Shown here: one piece after another, positions 1-7,241 of the stretch
How the letters are laid out: each line of letters begins with the position of its first letter
Numbering within the stretch: the stretch's first letter is position 1
Source: JACNIZ01 sp964344765
Lineage (GTDB): Bacteria; Planctomycetota; UBA1135
Assembly: GCA_964344765.1 (NCBI GenBank)
Contig: CAYFOM010000040.1
Coordinates: 1-41,297 of the forward strand
Length of the DNA: 41,297 bases
Direction: 5' to 3'
Position numbers and translations under genes: made by a program
The notes under the pieces: model-generated
Databases searched by the model: none
Seen by the model: only the letters and a program-made list of their open reading frames with translations
Told to the model about the DNA's origin: nothing

Positions 1-663
1 GAAACCTGCCAGGTGTGACTTTGAGGGGATTGCGGTTAACTGGGTAAAGTCACCGCTGTACTCCTTACCGGTCGCCGGTGAGCGGTGCAGAGTGTACGTA
101 ATCATTTGCAAGTACACCTGCGTATCCGGGCAGCGATAAAGCTGCGTCCAAGCACCGCCGGTTGCCGGAACTTCAAGATTGTTCAGCAACTGGTTATCGC
201 AACGGTTTTGCAACTTATCCAGCTCGTGGGAAGTGCGTCGGTCGCGCCCCCACCGCTTCTGCAAGTCGACGATTTCGCTTGGGGTTATGGTCAAACACGG
301 TTCATCCGGGAGCTCCAACGGCTCAACCGCAACCGTATTCGTGGCAACAATTAGGTTTTCGAATTCATCCAACAAGCTGATGGTGAGAGGTCGCAAACCC
401 AGCGGGTCGTTGCGCTGTTGCAAACGGTAGTAGTGCGTGTGCTCGGTGTTCGCCGGCACGCGTGTATCCTCCACCTCCAATCCATCTTCGATGCGCAAAG
501 TTGTGAGTTTTGCCTCTTGACTTTGCACAACAAGGATGACGGCATCTTCTTCCTGTCCGAGGACAGTAATAGAAGAAGTGCCGCCCTCTTGGAGAACGGC
601 ACTTGATGGAGCAATGGCGGCAACTAGCGCCAAGTAAGGACTGAGGAGAGTGAACGGAACCAT
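1..663 (-). CDS. heparinase II/III-like polysaccharide lyase, partial (N-terminal part)
   Basis: An uninterrupted minus-strand frame of 221 codons leaves the window at base 1, so only the N-terminal part is present. It begins with a hydrophobic export signal (MVPFTLLSPYLALVAAIA). It then has a beta-rich domain and the start of an alpha-helical lyase region with a cysteine element, LYRCPDTQVYLQM. It aligns by eye with the next gene upstream (821-3316). Compare VEPLELPDEPCLTITPSE with IEPLDLPNRAMLAMTASD, and YRCPDTQVYLQ with YRCPDHGDPLQ. The two are therefore tandem paralogues. The family cleaves uronic-acid polysaccharides by beta-elimination in the periplasm or outside the cell; the substrate here is unknown. 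An in-frame ATG at 717 is an alternative start, but 663 places the hydrophobic stretch right at the N terminus. Unlike its paralogue it shows no lipobox. Confidence 0.7.
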   Translation of the reverse strand, partial: MVPFTLLSPYLALVAAIAPSSAVLQEGGTSSITVLGQEEDAVILVVQSQEAKLTTLRIEDGLEVEDTRVPANTEHTHYYRLQQRNDPLGLRPLTISLLDEFENLIVATNTVAVEPLELPDEPCLTITPSEIVDLQKRWGRDRRTSHELDKLQNRCDNQLLNNLEVPATGGAWTQLYRCPDTQVYLQMITYTLHRSPATGKEYSGDFTQLTAIPSKSHLAGF

Positions 664-733
664 GACAATGACCTGTGGAGCGGGGTGCCCCACCGAATCC
701 TTGTCGGTCCACGCCATACCCCAAATAAGAGAA

Positions 734-760
734 GCCGGAGCCCTTTTTGGGGGCTCCGGC
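734..760 (-). terminator. intrinsic terminator-like hairpin between the two lyase genes
   Basis: A perfect 10-bp stem (GCCGGAGCCC at 734-743, GGGCTCCGGC at 751-760) has a 7-nt loop. On the minus strand it is followed by the T-rich stretch TTCTCTTATTT. It lies just past the stop of the 821-3316 lyase and before the start of the partial lyase. The two paralogues are therefore probably separate transcription units. On the plus strand a TTTTT follows a few bases later, so it could work both ways. Confidence 0.65.
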
Positions 761-820
761 GCAAGTTTTTATGATGGGTTAGTTTGTGAGATTCTGTTTT
801 TTGAAGGAGAGGGTTTGCGA

Positions 821-3316
821 TTAATCGAGGGAAAGCGTTACCGCTTCGCTCGCCTCAGGCTCCTGGAAGGTCAGTGCCCGTCCGGGGATATCCATCGAGA
901 GACTCATGCCGTTCGGCAGGTCGGTGCCTTCGGTCACCACCGTAGCGAAAACCGGATCCGGTCCTTCGCGGCGTACCAGCAGCACCGGGTGCTTACTGTT
1001 ACTGGGGAAACCAGGCGCTTCAGCCAGAACAAAAATGGTGCCGGGCTCGCCGAGGATGCGCACCGTGTTCTTCGCCCCTTCCGCCGTGGTGAAGGTCACG
1101 ATGATGTCGCTGTCTACGTAAGCCGCGCGCTTATTCGTCAAGTATGCGTAAGGTCCACCGAAGCCAATGTTGCCAACCGGAGTCAGCGACAGGTTGGTCG
1201 ACGGAGTTCCTTGCGCGTGCAGCACATAATCCCAAGTGTGAGATTCATCACTGGTCGCCCCAAAGACGTCCATGAAGCGGCCGTTTGGCGTGGTGTGAAT
1301 CACGCGTTGCAGCGTGCTGCCGGGGTAGATGCCGTCGGATTCGACAGCCAAGGTGGTTGCACCGCTATCCTTCGCGAACGATCGACTGGAGGCGCCGTTT
1401 TCCACCGGAGTTTGGTCGATGCCGTCGCGCAACAAGGTGCTGTGCGCCAACGTGCGCTTGTACCAACCGTGGTACCAAGGATCGGCGTAACCGTTGTGGC
1501 CTGCTTCGCGCAAGAGCAAGTCACTGCCCATCCACAACGAAACGCTGAGCTTATCGGGGTGACCATGGATGCCGCCGTGCGGACCGTAATCCACCAACGC
1601 CAACGTTTCACCGGCAGGCGTAGACGAACGTAAAGTGCTCATGCCGTTGTTGGGTTTGTTGATGGATTCCGGGTCTTCCCAGCCACCTTCTTTGACCACC
1701 TTCAAGCCATAAACAATGCCTTCGACGGTGTTGCCGCGGCCGAACACCTCAAGCGGTGCGGCGACTTCTTCATCGTCGAACAACGCAGCAGCTTGTTCAT
1801 ACAGTTCACGCAGGTTGGTTGCGTAGGATTGCAGCGAGCCGTCGTTGACCAGTGGCAGGGTGCCGTCGGGTTGCACGAATTGGATTGGGCCGATGAACAT
1901 TTCGCGAATGCGCGAGTCATCGAGCAGGATGCCGGCGCGGCGCATCGACTGCATAGCCGGCAGCAGAGCGCGCAGCGCGAAGAAGTGGTAGCCGAACGAA
2001 CCTTCGGTCCAGATGCCGTCTTCAAGAATACCGGTTTGCAGTTGCTGAACCACTCCAGCTTCGCCGTAAACGGTATCGCGCGCCATTTCGAAATCATTCA
2101 GTTGCAGCGCACTCAACAGTACCGCCGAGTTGTGCCAGCATTGAATGTTGTGAATGCCGAAGCTCACGCGTTTGGCGTTGAGCATTTCAGCCGACGGACG
2201 GATCAGATTATCCAGTACGTCGTCGGTTTCGGTTTCCGTCAGCGCGCCGGAACCGCGGATGCAATCCAACGAACGCGCAATGCCGACCAGCCAGCGCGCC
2301 TCATCCAAAGACTGAGTCAAAACGCGGGCAGCACCCTTACCGTTGGCGTCGCCATTGCGGTCGTTCATCGGGTAGCTGTTATAGACCGCTGCATAGCCGG
2401 TCAAGATGTCGGCGACGCGCTCGGCGTACTTCATGTCTTCGGTCAGCTGGTAAGCCACACCCGAGTACCAAGCTTGCTCGGCCAGCGCCTTGTGCCGACC
2501 ACTGTTGAACGCGCCCATGATGTAGGCGTACTGTTCTTCCGTGGTGTTTTCCGGACCGTAAACGTGGCCGTCGGCCGTGCAACGGTGGCGGCTGTCATCG
2601 CCGGGCATCACTTGCAGCGGATCGCCATGATCCGGGCAGCGATAGCCACGAGCATCGCCCCCTTTTTCCGCCGGAATGGTGACGCTTTCCGCGAGGTCGG
2701 CATCCACATCGCGCAACATGCCGTTCATCACGTTGCGTGCACACCCTCTGCTCGACGTGCGGTTTTGCAGCGTGGTTTGGTCGCTGGCGGTCATCGCCAA
2801 CATTGCGCGGTTTGGCAAATCCAACGGCTCGATCACTTCAAACTCGCGCATGGCAAGCAGTGCGCCTTGCGAGTCGAAGGCTTCCAGCGTCATATCGCGC
2901 AACGCCAGCGGTTCACCCTGACGCGGAATGCGGAAGCTGTGGCTGCTCAAACCGGAAGTGTCAATTTCGACGGTATCGGAATGCTGACCCAGCGAGGCAA
3001 CCAGGGTCACCGTGCCAACGCCTTCGACGTCAAGGTCTAGCGCCAGCTCGCCACCATCTTGGTGCAGGCCGGACATTTCAGCGGTCAATTGCTCGGCGCC
3101 GTTGTCTTCTTCTTCATCGTCACCGTCATCGCCGTCATTTCCGGGATCACCACCATCCCCGCCGCTGTCGTTTCCGCCACCGCCACCGCCGGGGTTACCT
3201 GGCAAATTACCGGACTGTTGATCACCGGAAGTGCTGGCCCCGCCACCACCTCCACAAGAGGCAATCAGCAAGAACAGCAAGGTAAGAAGTAGCTTATGTA
3301 GGCGGAATTGGTTCAT
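821..3316 (-). CDS. heparinase II/III family lipoprotein (polysaccharide lyase)
   Basis: The protein has 831 residues. A lipoprotein signal ends in the lipobox LIAS-C21, so it is probably membrane-anchored. A flexible Gly/Asp/Glu-rich linker (about residues 22-75) follows, then a beta-rich domain to about 165. Next comes an alpha-helical region with the zinc-ribbon-like YRCPDHGDPLQ element around residues 225-255, as in alginate/heparinase-type lyases. The C-terminal heparinase II/III-like beta domain carries HGGIHGHPDKLSVSLW near residues 575-590 and YADPWYHGWYKRTLAHST after it, supplying the His and Tyr residues typical of catalysis in this fold. The expected reaction is beta-elimination of an acidic polysaccharide; the substrate is not evident. 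It lies 100 bp downstream of tryptophanase on the same strand with no clear terminator between. It is a tandem paralogue of the partial gene at 1-663. Confidence 0.85.
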   Translation of the reverse strand: MNQFRLHKLLLTLLFLLIASCGGGGGASTSGDQQSGNLPGNPGGGGGGNDSGGDGGDPGNDGDDGDDEEEDNGAEQLTAEMSGLHQDGGELALDLDVEGVGTVTLVASLGQHSDTVEIDTSGLSSHSFRIPRQGEPLALRDMTLEAFDSQGALLAMREFEVIEPLDLPNRAMLAMTASDQTTLQNRTSSRGCARNVMNGMLRDVDADLAESVTIPAEKGGDARGYRCPDHGDPLQVMPGDDSRHRCTADGHVYGPENTTEEQYAYIMGAFNSGRHKALAEQAWYSGVAYQLTEDMKYAERVADILTGYAAVYNSYPMNDRNGDANGKGAARVLTQSLDEARWLVGIARSLDCIRGSGALTETETDDVLDNLIRPSAEMLNAKRVSFGIHNIQCWHNSAVLLSALQLNDFEMARDTVYGEAGVVQQLQTGILEDGIWTEGSFGYHFFALRALLPAMQSMRRAGILLDDSRIREMFIGPIQFVQPDGTLPLVNDGSLQSYATNLRELYEQAAALFDDEEVAAPLEVFGRGNTVEGIVYGLKVVKEGGWEDPESINKPNNGMSTLRSSTPAGETLALVDYGPHGGIHGHPDKLSVSLWMGSDLLLREAGHNGYADPWYHGWYKRTLAHSTLLRDGIDQTPVENGASSRSFAKDSGATTLAVESDGIYPGSTLQRVIHTTPNGRFMDVFGATSDESHTWDYVLHAQGTPSTNLSLTPVGNIGFGGPYAYLTNKRAAYVDSDIIVTFTTAEGAKNTVRILGEPGTIFVLAEAPGFPSNSKHPVLLVRREGPDPVFATVVTEGTDLPNGMSLSMDIPGRALTFQEPEASEAVTLSLD

Positions 3317-3416
3317 GGGCGGAGGAAGGGTTCACCGCCTTGTCGGCGGCAGCACCCGGCCCAAAAAGCAAAAATCCGCGTGGCTATTGAGTTTCCGTCG
3401 ATTTCCGCTGTGCGAT

Positions 3417-4811
3417 TCAGCTCAGTGGATCCCAGCCCAGCGGTTCGAAACCGCAAGTGAAGTGGCGTAGAGCTGGTGGTTCGTCGACGATTCGCATCCC
3501 GTGGTATTCACCGCGTCGGTCGTAAACGTATTTCACGACTTCAATTACGTAGTCCATGTGAGACTGAGTGTAGACCCGGCGCGGGATCGCTAGGCGCACC
3601 AAATCCATCGCCCCCGGCTCTTGGGTACCGTCTTCGTTGGTGTGGCCAAACATCACCGTGCCGATTTCGCAAGCCCGCACACCGCCCTCTAGGAACAGCG
3701 CGACGGCAATGGTCTGCCCCGGCAACTCTGCCGGCGGTACATGCGGCAGGAATCCGCGCGCATCCAAATAAACCGCGTGGCCGCCGGCCGGTCGCAGCAA
3801 GGGCACGCCCAGTCGATCAAGCGCATTCCAGACATAGGCAGTGGAGCGGATGCGGTAGTGCAGATAATCCTCGTGCAACACCTCATCCAAGCCGACAGTC
3901 AGCGCTTCCAAATCGCGGCCGGCCAATCCGCCATAAGTTGGAAACCCTTCGGTCAGGATCAGCATGTTGCGGCACTGCACCGCCAAATCGTCGTTGTTCA
4001 GCGCCAAAAAGCCGCCAATGTTGCCGAATGCATCCTTTTTCGCCGACATCCACGCGCCATCGGTCAAACGGAACATTTCCTCGGCGATGTCCTTCGCACT
4101 GCGCCCTTCTTGCCCCGGTTCCCGCATCTTGATGAACCAAGCGTTTTCAGCAAAGCGCGCGCAATCGAGCAGCAGCGGAATCTGATGGCGATGACACACC
4201 GCCGCCGTCTCTTTGATGTTGGCCAACGACACCGGCTGGCCGCCGCCTGAGTTATTGGTCACCGTCAGCAGCACCATCGGCACCGAACCTTCGTGCTCGG
4301 CCAAAAAGGCGTCGAGCTTGTTTGTGTCCATATTGCCCTTGAACGGGTGCTCGCTTTCCGGGTGTAAGCCCTCCTCGATCACCAAATCGACGGCTTCGGC
4401 ACCCGAGTACTCGACGTTGGCTCGCGTGGTGTCGAAGTGGGTGTTGGCAGGGATGAACTTGCCCTTGCCCCCCACCATGCTGAACAGAATCTTCTCGGCG
4501 GCCCGGCCCTGGTGAGTCGGAATGATGTGGCGCATGCCGGTCAGCTCGCGCACCTTGTCGCGGAAGCGGTAAAAAGATCGTGCGCCGGCATAGGACTCGT
4601 CGCCGCGCATGATTGCCGCCCATTGCTCCTGACTCATCGCCGATGTGCCCGAATCGGTCATCAAATCGATGGTGACGGTATCCGCAGGCACGGTGAACAC
4701 GTTGAATTTGGCTTCAACAAGGTGCTCGGCGCGTTTTTCGCGAGTCAACTGAGGCAGCGGCTCCACGACTTTGACGCGGAACGGCTCGATAATGGTTTTG
4801 GGCTCAAACAT
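3417..4811 (-). CDS. tnaA: tryptophanase (tryptophan indole-lyase)
   Basis: This is a PLP-dependent beta-eliminating lyase of 464 residues, the usual length, converting L-tryptophan to indole, pyruvate and ammonia in the cytoplasm. The whole chain follows the tryptophanase/tyrosine phenol-lyase family: EPFRVKVVEP near the start, LTDSGT-like MTDSGTSAMS, RGDESYAG, PTHQGR (98-103), SGGGQPVSLAN, CARFAENAWFIK, the PLP lysine in SAKKD (K259), and EGFPTYGGL. Two positions separate the enzymes. The phenol-lyase motif has Arg in MERG, but here it is CEIG with I383. The RHF motif has His (H450), where phenol-lyase has Phe. Both favour tryptophanase over tyrosine phenol-lyase. No tryptophan permease gene is adjacent. 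The 5' leader holds an intrinsic terminator and a short Trp-containing ORF, suggesting induction by attenuation. No good Shine-Dalgarno precedes the ATG; the start is fixed by similarity to the family N terminus. Confidence 0.93.
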   Translation of the reverse strand: MFEPKTIIEPFRVKVVEPLPQLTREKRAEHLVEAKFNVFTVPADTVTIDLMTDSGTSAMSQEQWAAIMRGDESYAGARSFYRFRDKVRELTGMRHIIPTHQGRAAEKILFSMVGGKGKFIPANTHFDTTRANVEYSGAEAVDLVIEEGLHPESEHPFKGNMDTNKLDAFLAEHEGSVPMVLLTVTNNSGGGQPVSLANIKETAAVCHRHQIPLLLDCARFAENAWFIKMREPGQEGRSAKDIAEEMFRLTDGAWMSAKKDAFGNIGGFLALNNDDLAVQCRNMLILTEGFPTYGGLAGRDLEALTVGLDEVLHEDYLHYRIRSTAYVWNALDRLGVPLLRPAGGHAVYLDARGFLPHVPPAELPGQTIAVALFLEGGVRACEIGTVMFGHTNEDGTQEPGAMDLVRLAIPRRVYTQSHMDYVIEVVKYVYDRRGEYHGMRIVDEPPALRHFTCGFEPLGWDPLS

Positions 4812-4867
4812 GTCTGGGCAGCTTTGGGCGAATCTGGATGATCCGAGCTTTCCTTAGCCCAACCCAC

Positions 4868-4909
4868 AAAAAAAACGAGGCTAGGAAAAATATAAGCTTC
4901 CCAGCCTCG
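4868..4909 (-). terminator. intrinsic terminator in the tryptophanase leader (possible attenuator)
   Basis: Read on the minus strand, arm 4909-4898 pairs with 4887-4876 (CGAGGCTGGGAA with TTCCTAGCCTCG). This is a 12-bp stem with one mismatch and a 10-nt loop, followed at once by eight T residues (4875-4868). It points towards tnaA, whose ATG lies 57 nt further on. No minus-strand gene ends just before it, because the neighbour at 5188 is divergent. Transcripts heading for tnaA must therefore read through it. It is either an attenuator or the end of a short leader or small RNA. Confidence 0.75.
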
Positions 4910-4913
4910 CCTT

Positions 4914-5009
4914 CTATCCCCGAGTTTCTAATCCTTCTCGCTGTCCTGTCCACAACTTGAAGGCGACCGAAACTGGGAATACCCAACCGTGTCTCTTCGA
5001 ATACCACAT
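4914..5009 (-). CDS. putative tryptophan-rich leader peptide of tnaA (31 aa)
   Basis: This short ORF starts with ATG at 5009-5007 and ends with TAG at 4916-4914. It carries three tryptophans (W2, W9, W20) in 31 residues. Its stop codon lies only 4 nt before the 5' arm of the intrinsic terminator at 4868-4909. A ribosome held at the stop would cover that arm and prevent the hairpin forming. In E. coli, tryptophan stalls the ribosome at the stop of the TnaC leader and so relieves Rho termination; here the terminator would be intrinsic. The sequence does not match the TnaC W-x3-D-x7-P pattern, and there is no clear ribosome binding site. A chance ORF is a real possibility. Confidence 0.4.
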   Translation of the reverse strand: MWYSKRHGWVFPVSVAFKLWTGQREGLETRG

Positions 5010-5073
5010 TGCGCAAAGGGGTTGTGTACCTCGCAGTTTTTGCCGGTTTTTCTAAAGTTTTCGGAATAGGCGT

Positions 5074-5140
5074 CGTAAGCAACCTTCTCAGAACAACTTA
5101 CGCTACTCTCAATTCACGCCTTCTTTCCTAAATCGTGAAT
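5074..5140. promoter_or_regulatory. dyads in the tnaA / HEAT-vWA divergent intergenic region
   Basis: The 376-bp gap between tnaA (-) and the gene at 5188 (+) must hold both promoters. Besides the leader ORF and terminator it has two interrupted dyads. One is CGTAAG (5074-5079) with CTTACG (5097-5102). The other is ATTCACG (5112-5118) with CGTGAAT (5134-5140). They are regulator-site candidates only; I could not pick confident -35/-10 boxes. Confidence 0.3.
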
Positions 5141-5187
5141 CCACCTAGGCCCTGCAAGCTATCCTGTTCCGGCGCAAATCGAAGCTG

Positions 5188-7224
5188 ATGACATTCCTCT
5201 CCACCCTCCTCCTGAGCATGAGCCTCGCCCTATTCCCCCAAGAAGGCGAAGCCCAGAAACCCGGCACCGTTGAAGAGGCGGTTTCCGCGATTGAAGAACT
5301 GCGCGAGGCGAAGGCCGAAGACTATGACATCGGCCGCGCGCTGATGAATTTGGCGGCGCTCAATCAGCCCGATGGCGCGGTCGCACTGGCCAAGATGATC
5401 GAGGATTTGGAAGGACAGTTGCGCCACTCGGCAATCATGGCGCTGGGCACATGTAAAAGTGACAACCGCGATGAGGTTCTGGCCCAGATCATCACCAAGA
5501 GCAAGCACCAGCCCGATCGCATTTCGGCGGCGCAGGTCATGGTCAAAACCGACAGCGGCAAGGCGTGGATGATCAAGAAGTTTTCGAAGCTCAAAGATGC
5601 GCCGGTCAAAGCGATTTTGGTGCGCAGCCTTGAGAACGGCAAAGATGAAGAAAAGCTGCTGCTGAAAGCGATCAAAGAGAAAAACCCTGTGGTTCGAGGC
5701 AACGCGTTGCGCAAAGTTGCCGAGCTGGGAATTGAGAAGGGTCGCAAGACTGCGTTGAAGGCATTGAAAGATGCCAACTTGGATGTGCGCGCCGGCGCTG
5801 CGATTGCTTGCGGCACCTACGGCGGCACTGATGCCTTCCAGGAAATGGCGAACTTGGCCTTGGAAGCGGGTCCGCCGGCGCTGCGCTCCGGTCTGCGTCG
5901 TGGCATGCGCTTAGCCGATGACGAAGAAGAAATCACCGTGCTGTGCAAAGTCATGTTGAGGGCACGCAAGGTGGAAGGTCGCGCGTTAATTGCTCAAGCG
6001 TTGATTGAGGCTGGCGTCACTCAACCTGCGATTGCCGGTGAGGCCTTTGGCAAGTTGCTGGAAGACAAAGATGCCGGCATTCGAAAGTTGGCGTTACGCG
6101 GTATTGAAGCCACCGCACATGAAGCGGCATTGCCGTTGATTATCGAGCTACTCGATCACGAAACTTTGTTGATTCGAAGCGACGCAGTTCGTGCTTTGAG
6201 CACTTTCTCGTCGGTACCTGAAGCACATGCCCAACGCATCGCACAGATGAGCGCCGATCCCGATCCGGTTGTGCGTTTGTCGGCGACGATGGCCCTTAAA
6301 ACCCTTTCCCAAGAAATCAGTATTCCGGCTCTAGGAGAACGGTTGGAAGATCCTGCTTGGGCGGTTCGCGACGTTGCGGTGGAAACTCTGGCCGGCATGC
6401 GCAACATTCCGGCAACCCGCTTGCTTGCCGAACACATGAAGCGTGCGCGCGGTTTGGTTAAAGAAGAGACCTGGAACTATTTGAAGGCACTGACCGGCCA
6501 AGACTTTGGCCCAACTGCGCAATCTTGGAGCAAATGGCTCGAGGCGCAACCCGACGACTACGAGCTGCCGTCGCCGGAGGAAGCGCAACAGATGCTGAAG
6601 GAATTGGAAGCGTCGCGCTCGAAGCACGAAGCCGGATATGGATCGGTGGAATACCACGGCATTGCGGTGCGCCCGGGTGGCGTCATTTTTATCTTGGACT
6701 TGAGTGGCTCGATGGGATTCAACTACACGCCGGATGCGCAGTTGTTCCACGACTACTTCACCAAGGAATTGATGGCGACGATTGACCGCTTGCACGGCGA
6801 GCACTACTTCAACATCGTGCTGTTTAATGGCGGCGCCTGGCGCTGGAAGGAGAAGCTGGTGCAAGCCACCGATGAAAGCAAAGCCGATGCGTTGGCTTAT
6901 GTAAAGAAGCAAAAGCCGTGGGGCGGCACCAACTTGGCGGCTTCGCTGGAAGCGGCGTTTCAAGATGGCGAGGTGCAGCAGATTTACGTGATGACCGACG
7001 GCGACCCGACTGTGGGCACTACGCTGAAGTCAGCGATCATCGACCGCGTCGTCGAAATGAATCGCAGCCGCCGCATTCGCCTTCACACCATTGTTGCCGG
7101 CGACGTGGATGGCAACTTCCTTAACGAACTCGCGATCTTGAATGGCGGCACCTCGGTTGACTTACGTAAAAGTTTCGAGGAAGACTACGAAGAAGGCGAC
7201 GAGAAGGCTGAAGCTGAAGAATAG
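5188..7224 (+). CDS. secreted HEAT-repeat and von Willebrand factor A domain protein
   Basis: The protein has 678 residues. An N-terminal signal peptide (MTFLSTLLLSMSLALFPQ) is followed by about 400 residues of alpha-helical HEAT-type repeats. Their units resemble DPDPVVRLSATMALKTL and DKDAGIRKLALRGIEA. A C-terminal vWA domain runs from about 495 to 660. Its metal-ion-dependent adhesion site looks complete: D504-x-S506-x-S508 (ILDLSGSM), T581 (WGGTN) and D604 (VMTDGD). The tail is acidic (EEDYEEGDEKAEAEE). Such proteins act as scaffolds or ligand-binding proteins outside the cytoplasm; no enzymatic motif is visible and the partner is unknown. It is convergent with priA, only 17 bp away. Confidence 0.85.
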   Translation: MTFLSTLLLSMSLALFPQEGEAQKPGTVEEAVSAIEELREAKAEDYDIGRALMNLAALNQPDGAVALAKMIEDLEGQLRHSAIMALGTCKSDNRDEVLAQIITKSKHQPDRISAAQVMVKTDSGKAWMIKKFSKLKDAPVKAILVRSLENGKDEEKLLLKAIKEKNPVVRGNALRKVAELGIEKGRKTALKALKDANLDVRAGAAIACGTYGGTDAFQEMANLALEAGPPALRSGLRRGMRLADDEEEITVLCKVMLRARKVEGRALIAQALIEAGVTQPAIAGEAFGKLLEDKDAGIRKLALRGIEATAHEAALPLIIELLDHETLLIRSDAVRALSTFSSVPEAHAQRIAQMSADPDPVVRLSATMALKTLSQEISIPALGERLEDPAWAVRDVAVETLAGMRNIPATRLLAEHMKRARGLVKEETWNYLKALTGQDFGPTAQSWSKWLEAQPDDYELPSPEEAQQMLKELEASRSKHEAGYGSVEYHGIAVRPGGVIFILDLSGSMGFNYTPDAQLFHDYFTKELMATIDRLHGEHYFNIVLFNGGAWRWKEKLVQATDESKADALAYVKKQKPWGGTNLAASLEAAFQDGEVQQIYVMTDGDPTVGTTLKSAIIDRVVEMNRSRRIRLHTIVAGDVDGNFLNELAILNGGTSVDLRKSFEEDYEEGDEKAEAEE

Positions 7225-7241
7225 ATAGAAGAAAGCTTTGG

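Noticed and set aside
650..3040. Long plus-strand frames opposite the heparinase-like gene
   Set aside because: The opposite strand carries a clear lipoprotein lyase; these frames have no recognisable domain.
3417..4811. Tyrosine phenol-lyase as identity of the PLP lyase
   Set aside because: The phenol-lyase-specific Arg is Ile (CEIG) and the RHF motif has His, both as in tryptophanase.
4804..5082. A 92-codon minus-strand frame over the tnaA leader
   Set aside because: It runs straight through the terminator hairpin and overlaps the tnaA start in another frame; composition shows no domain. Its single Trp and Pro do not fit the TnaC spacing.
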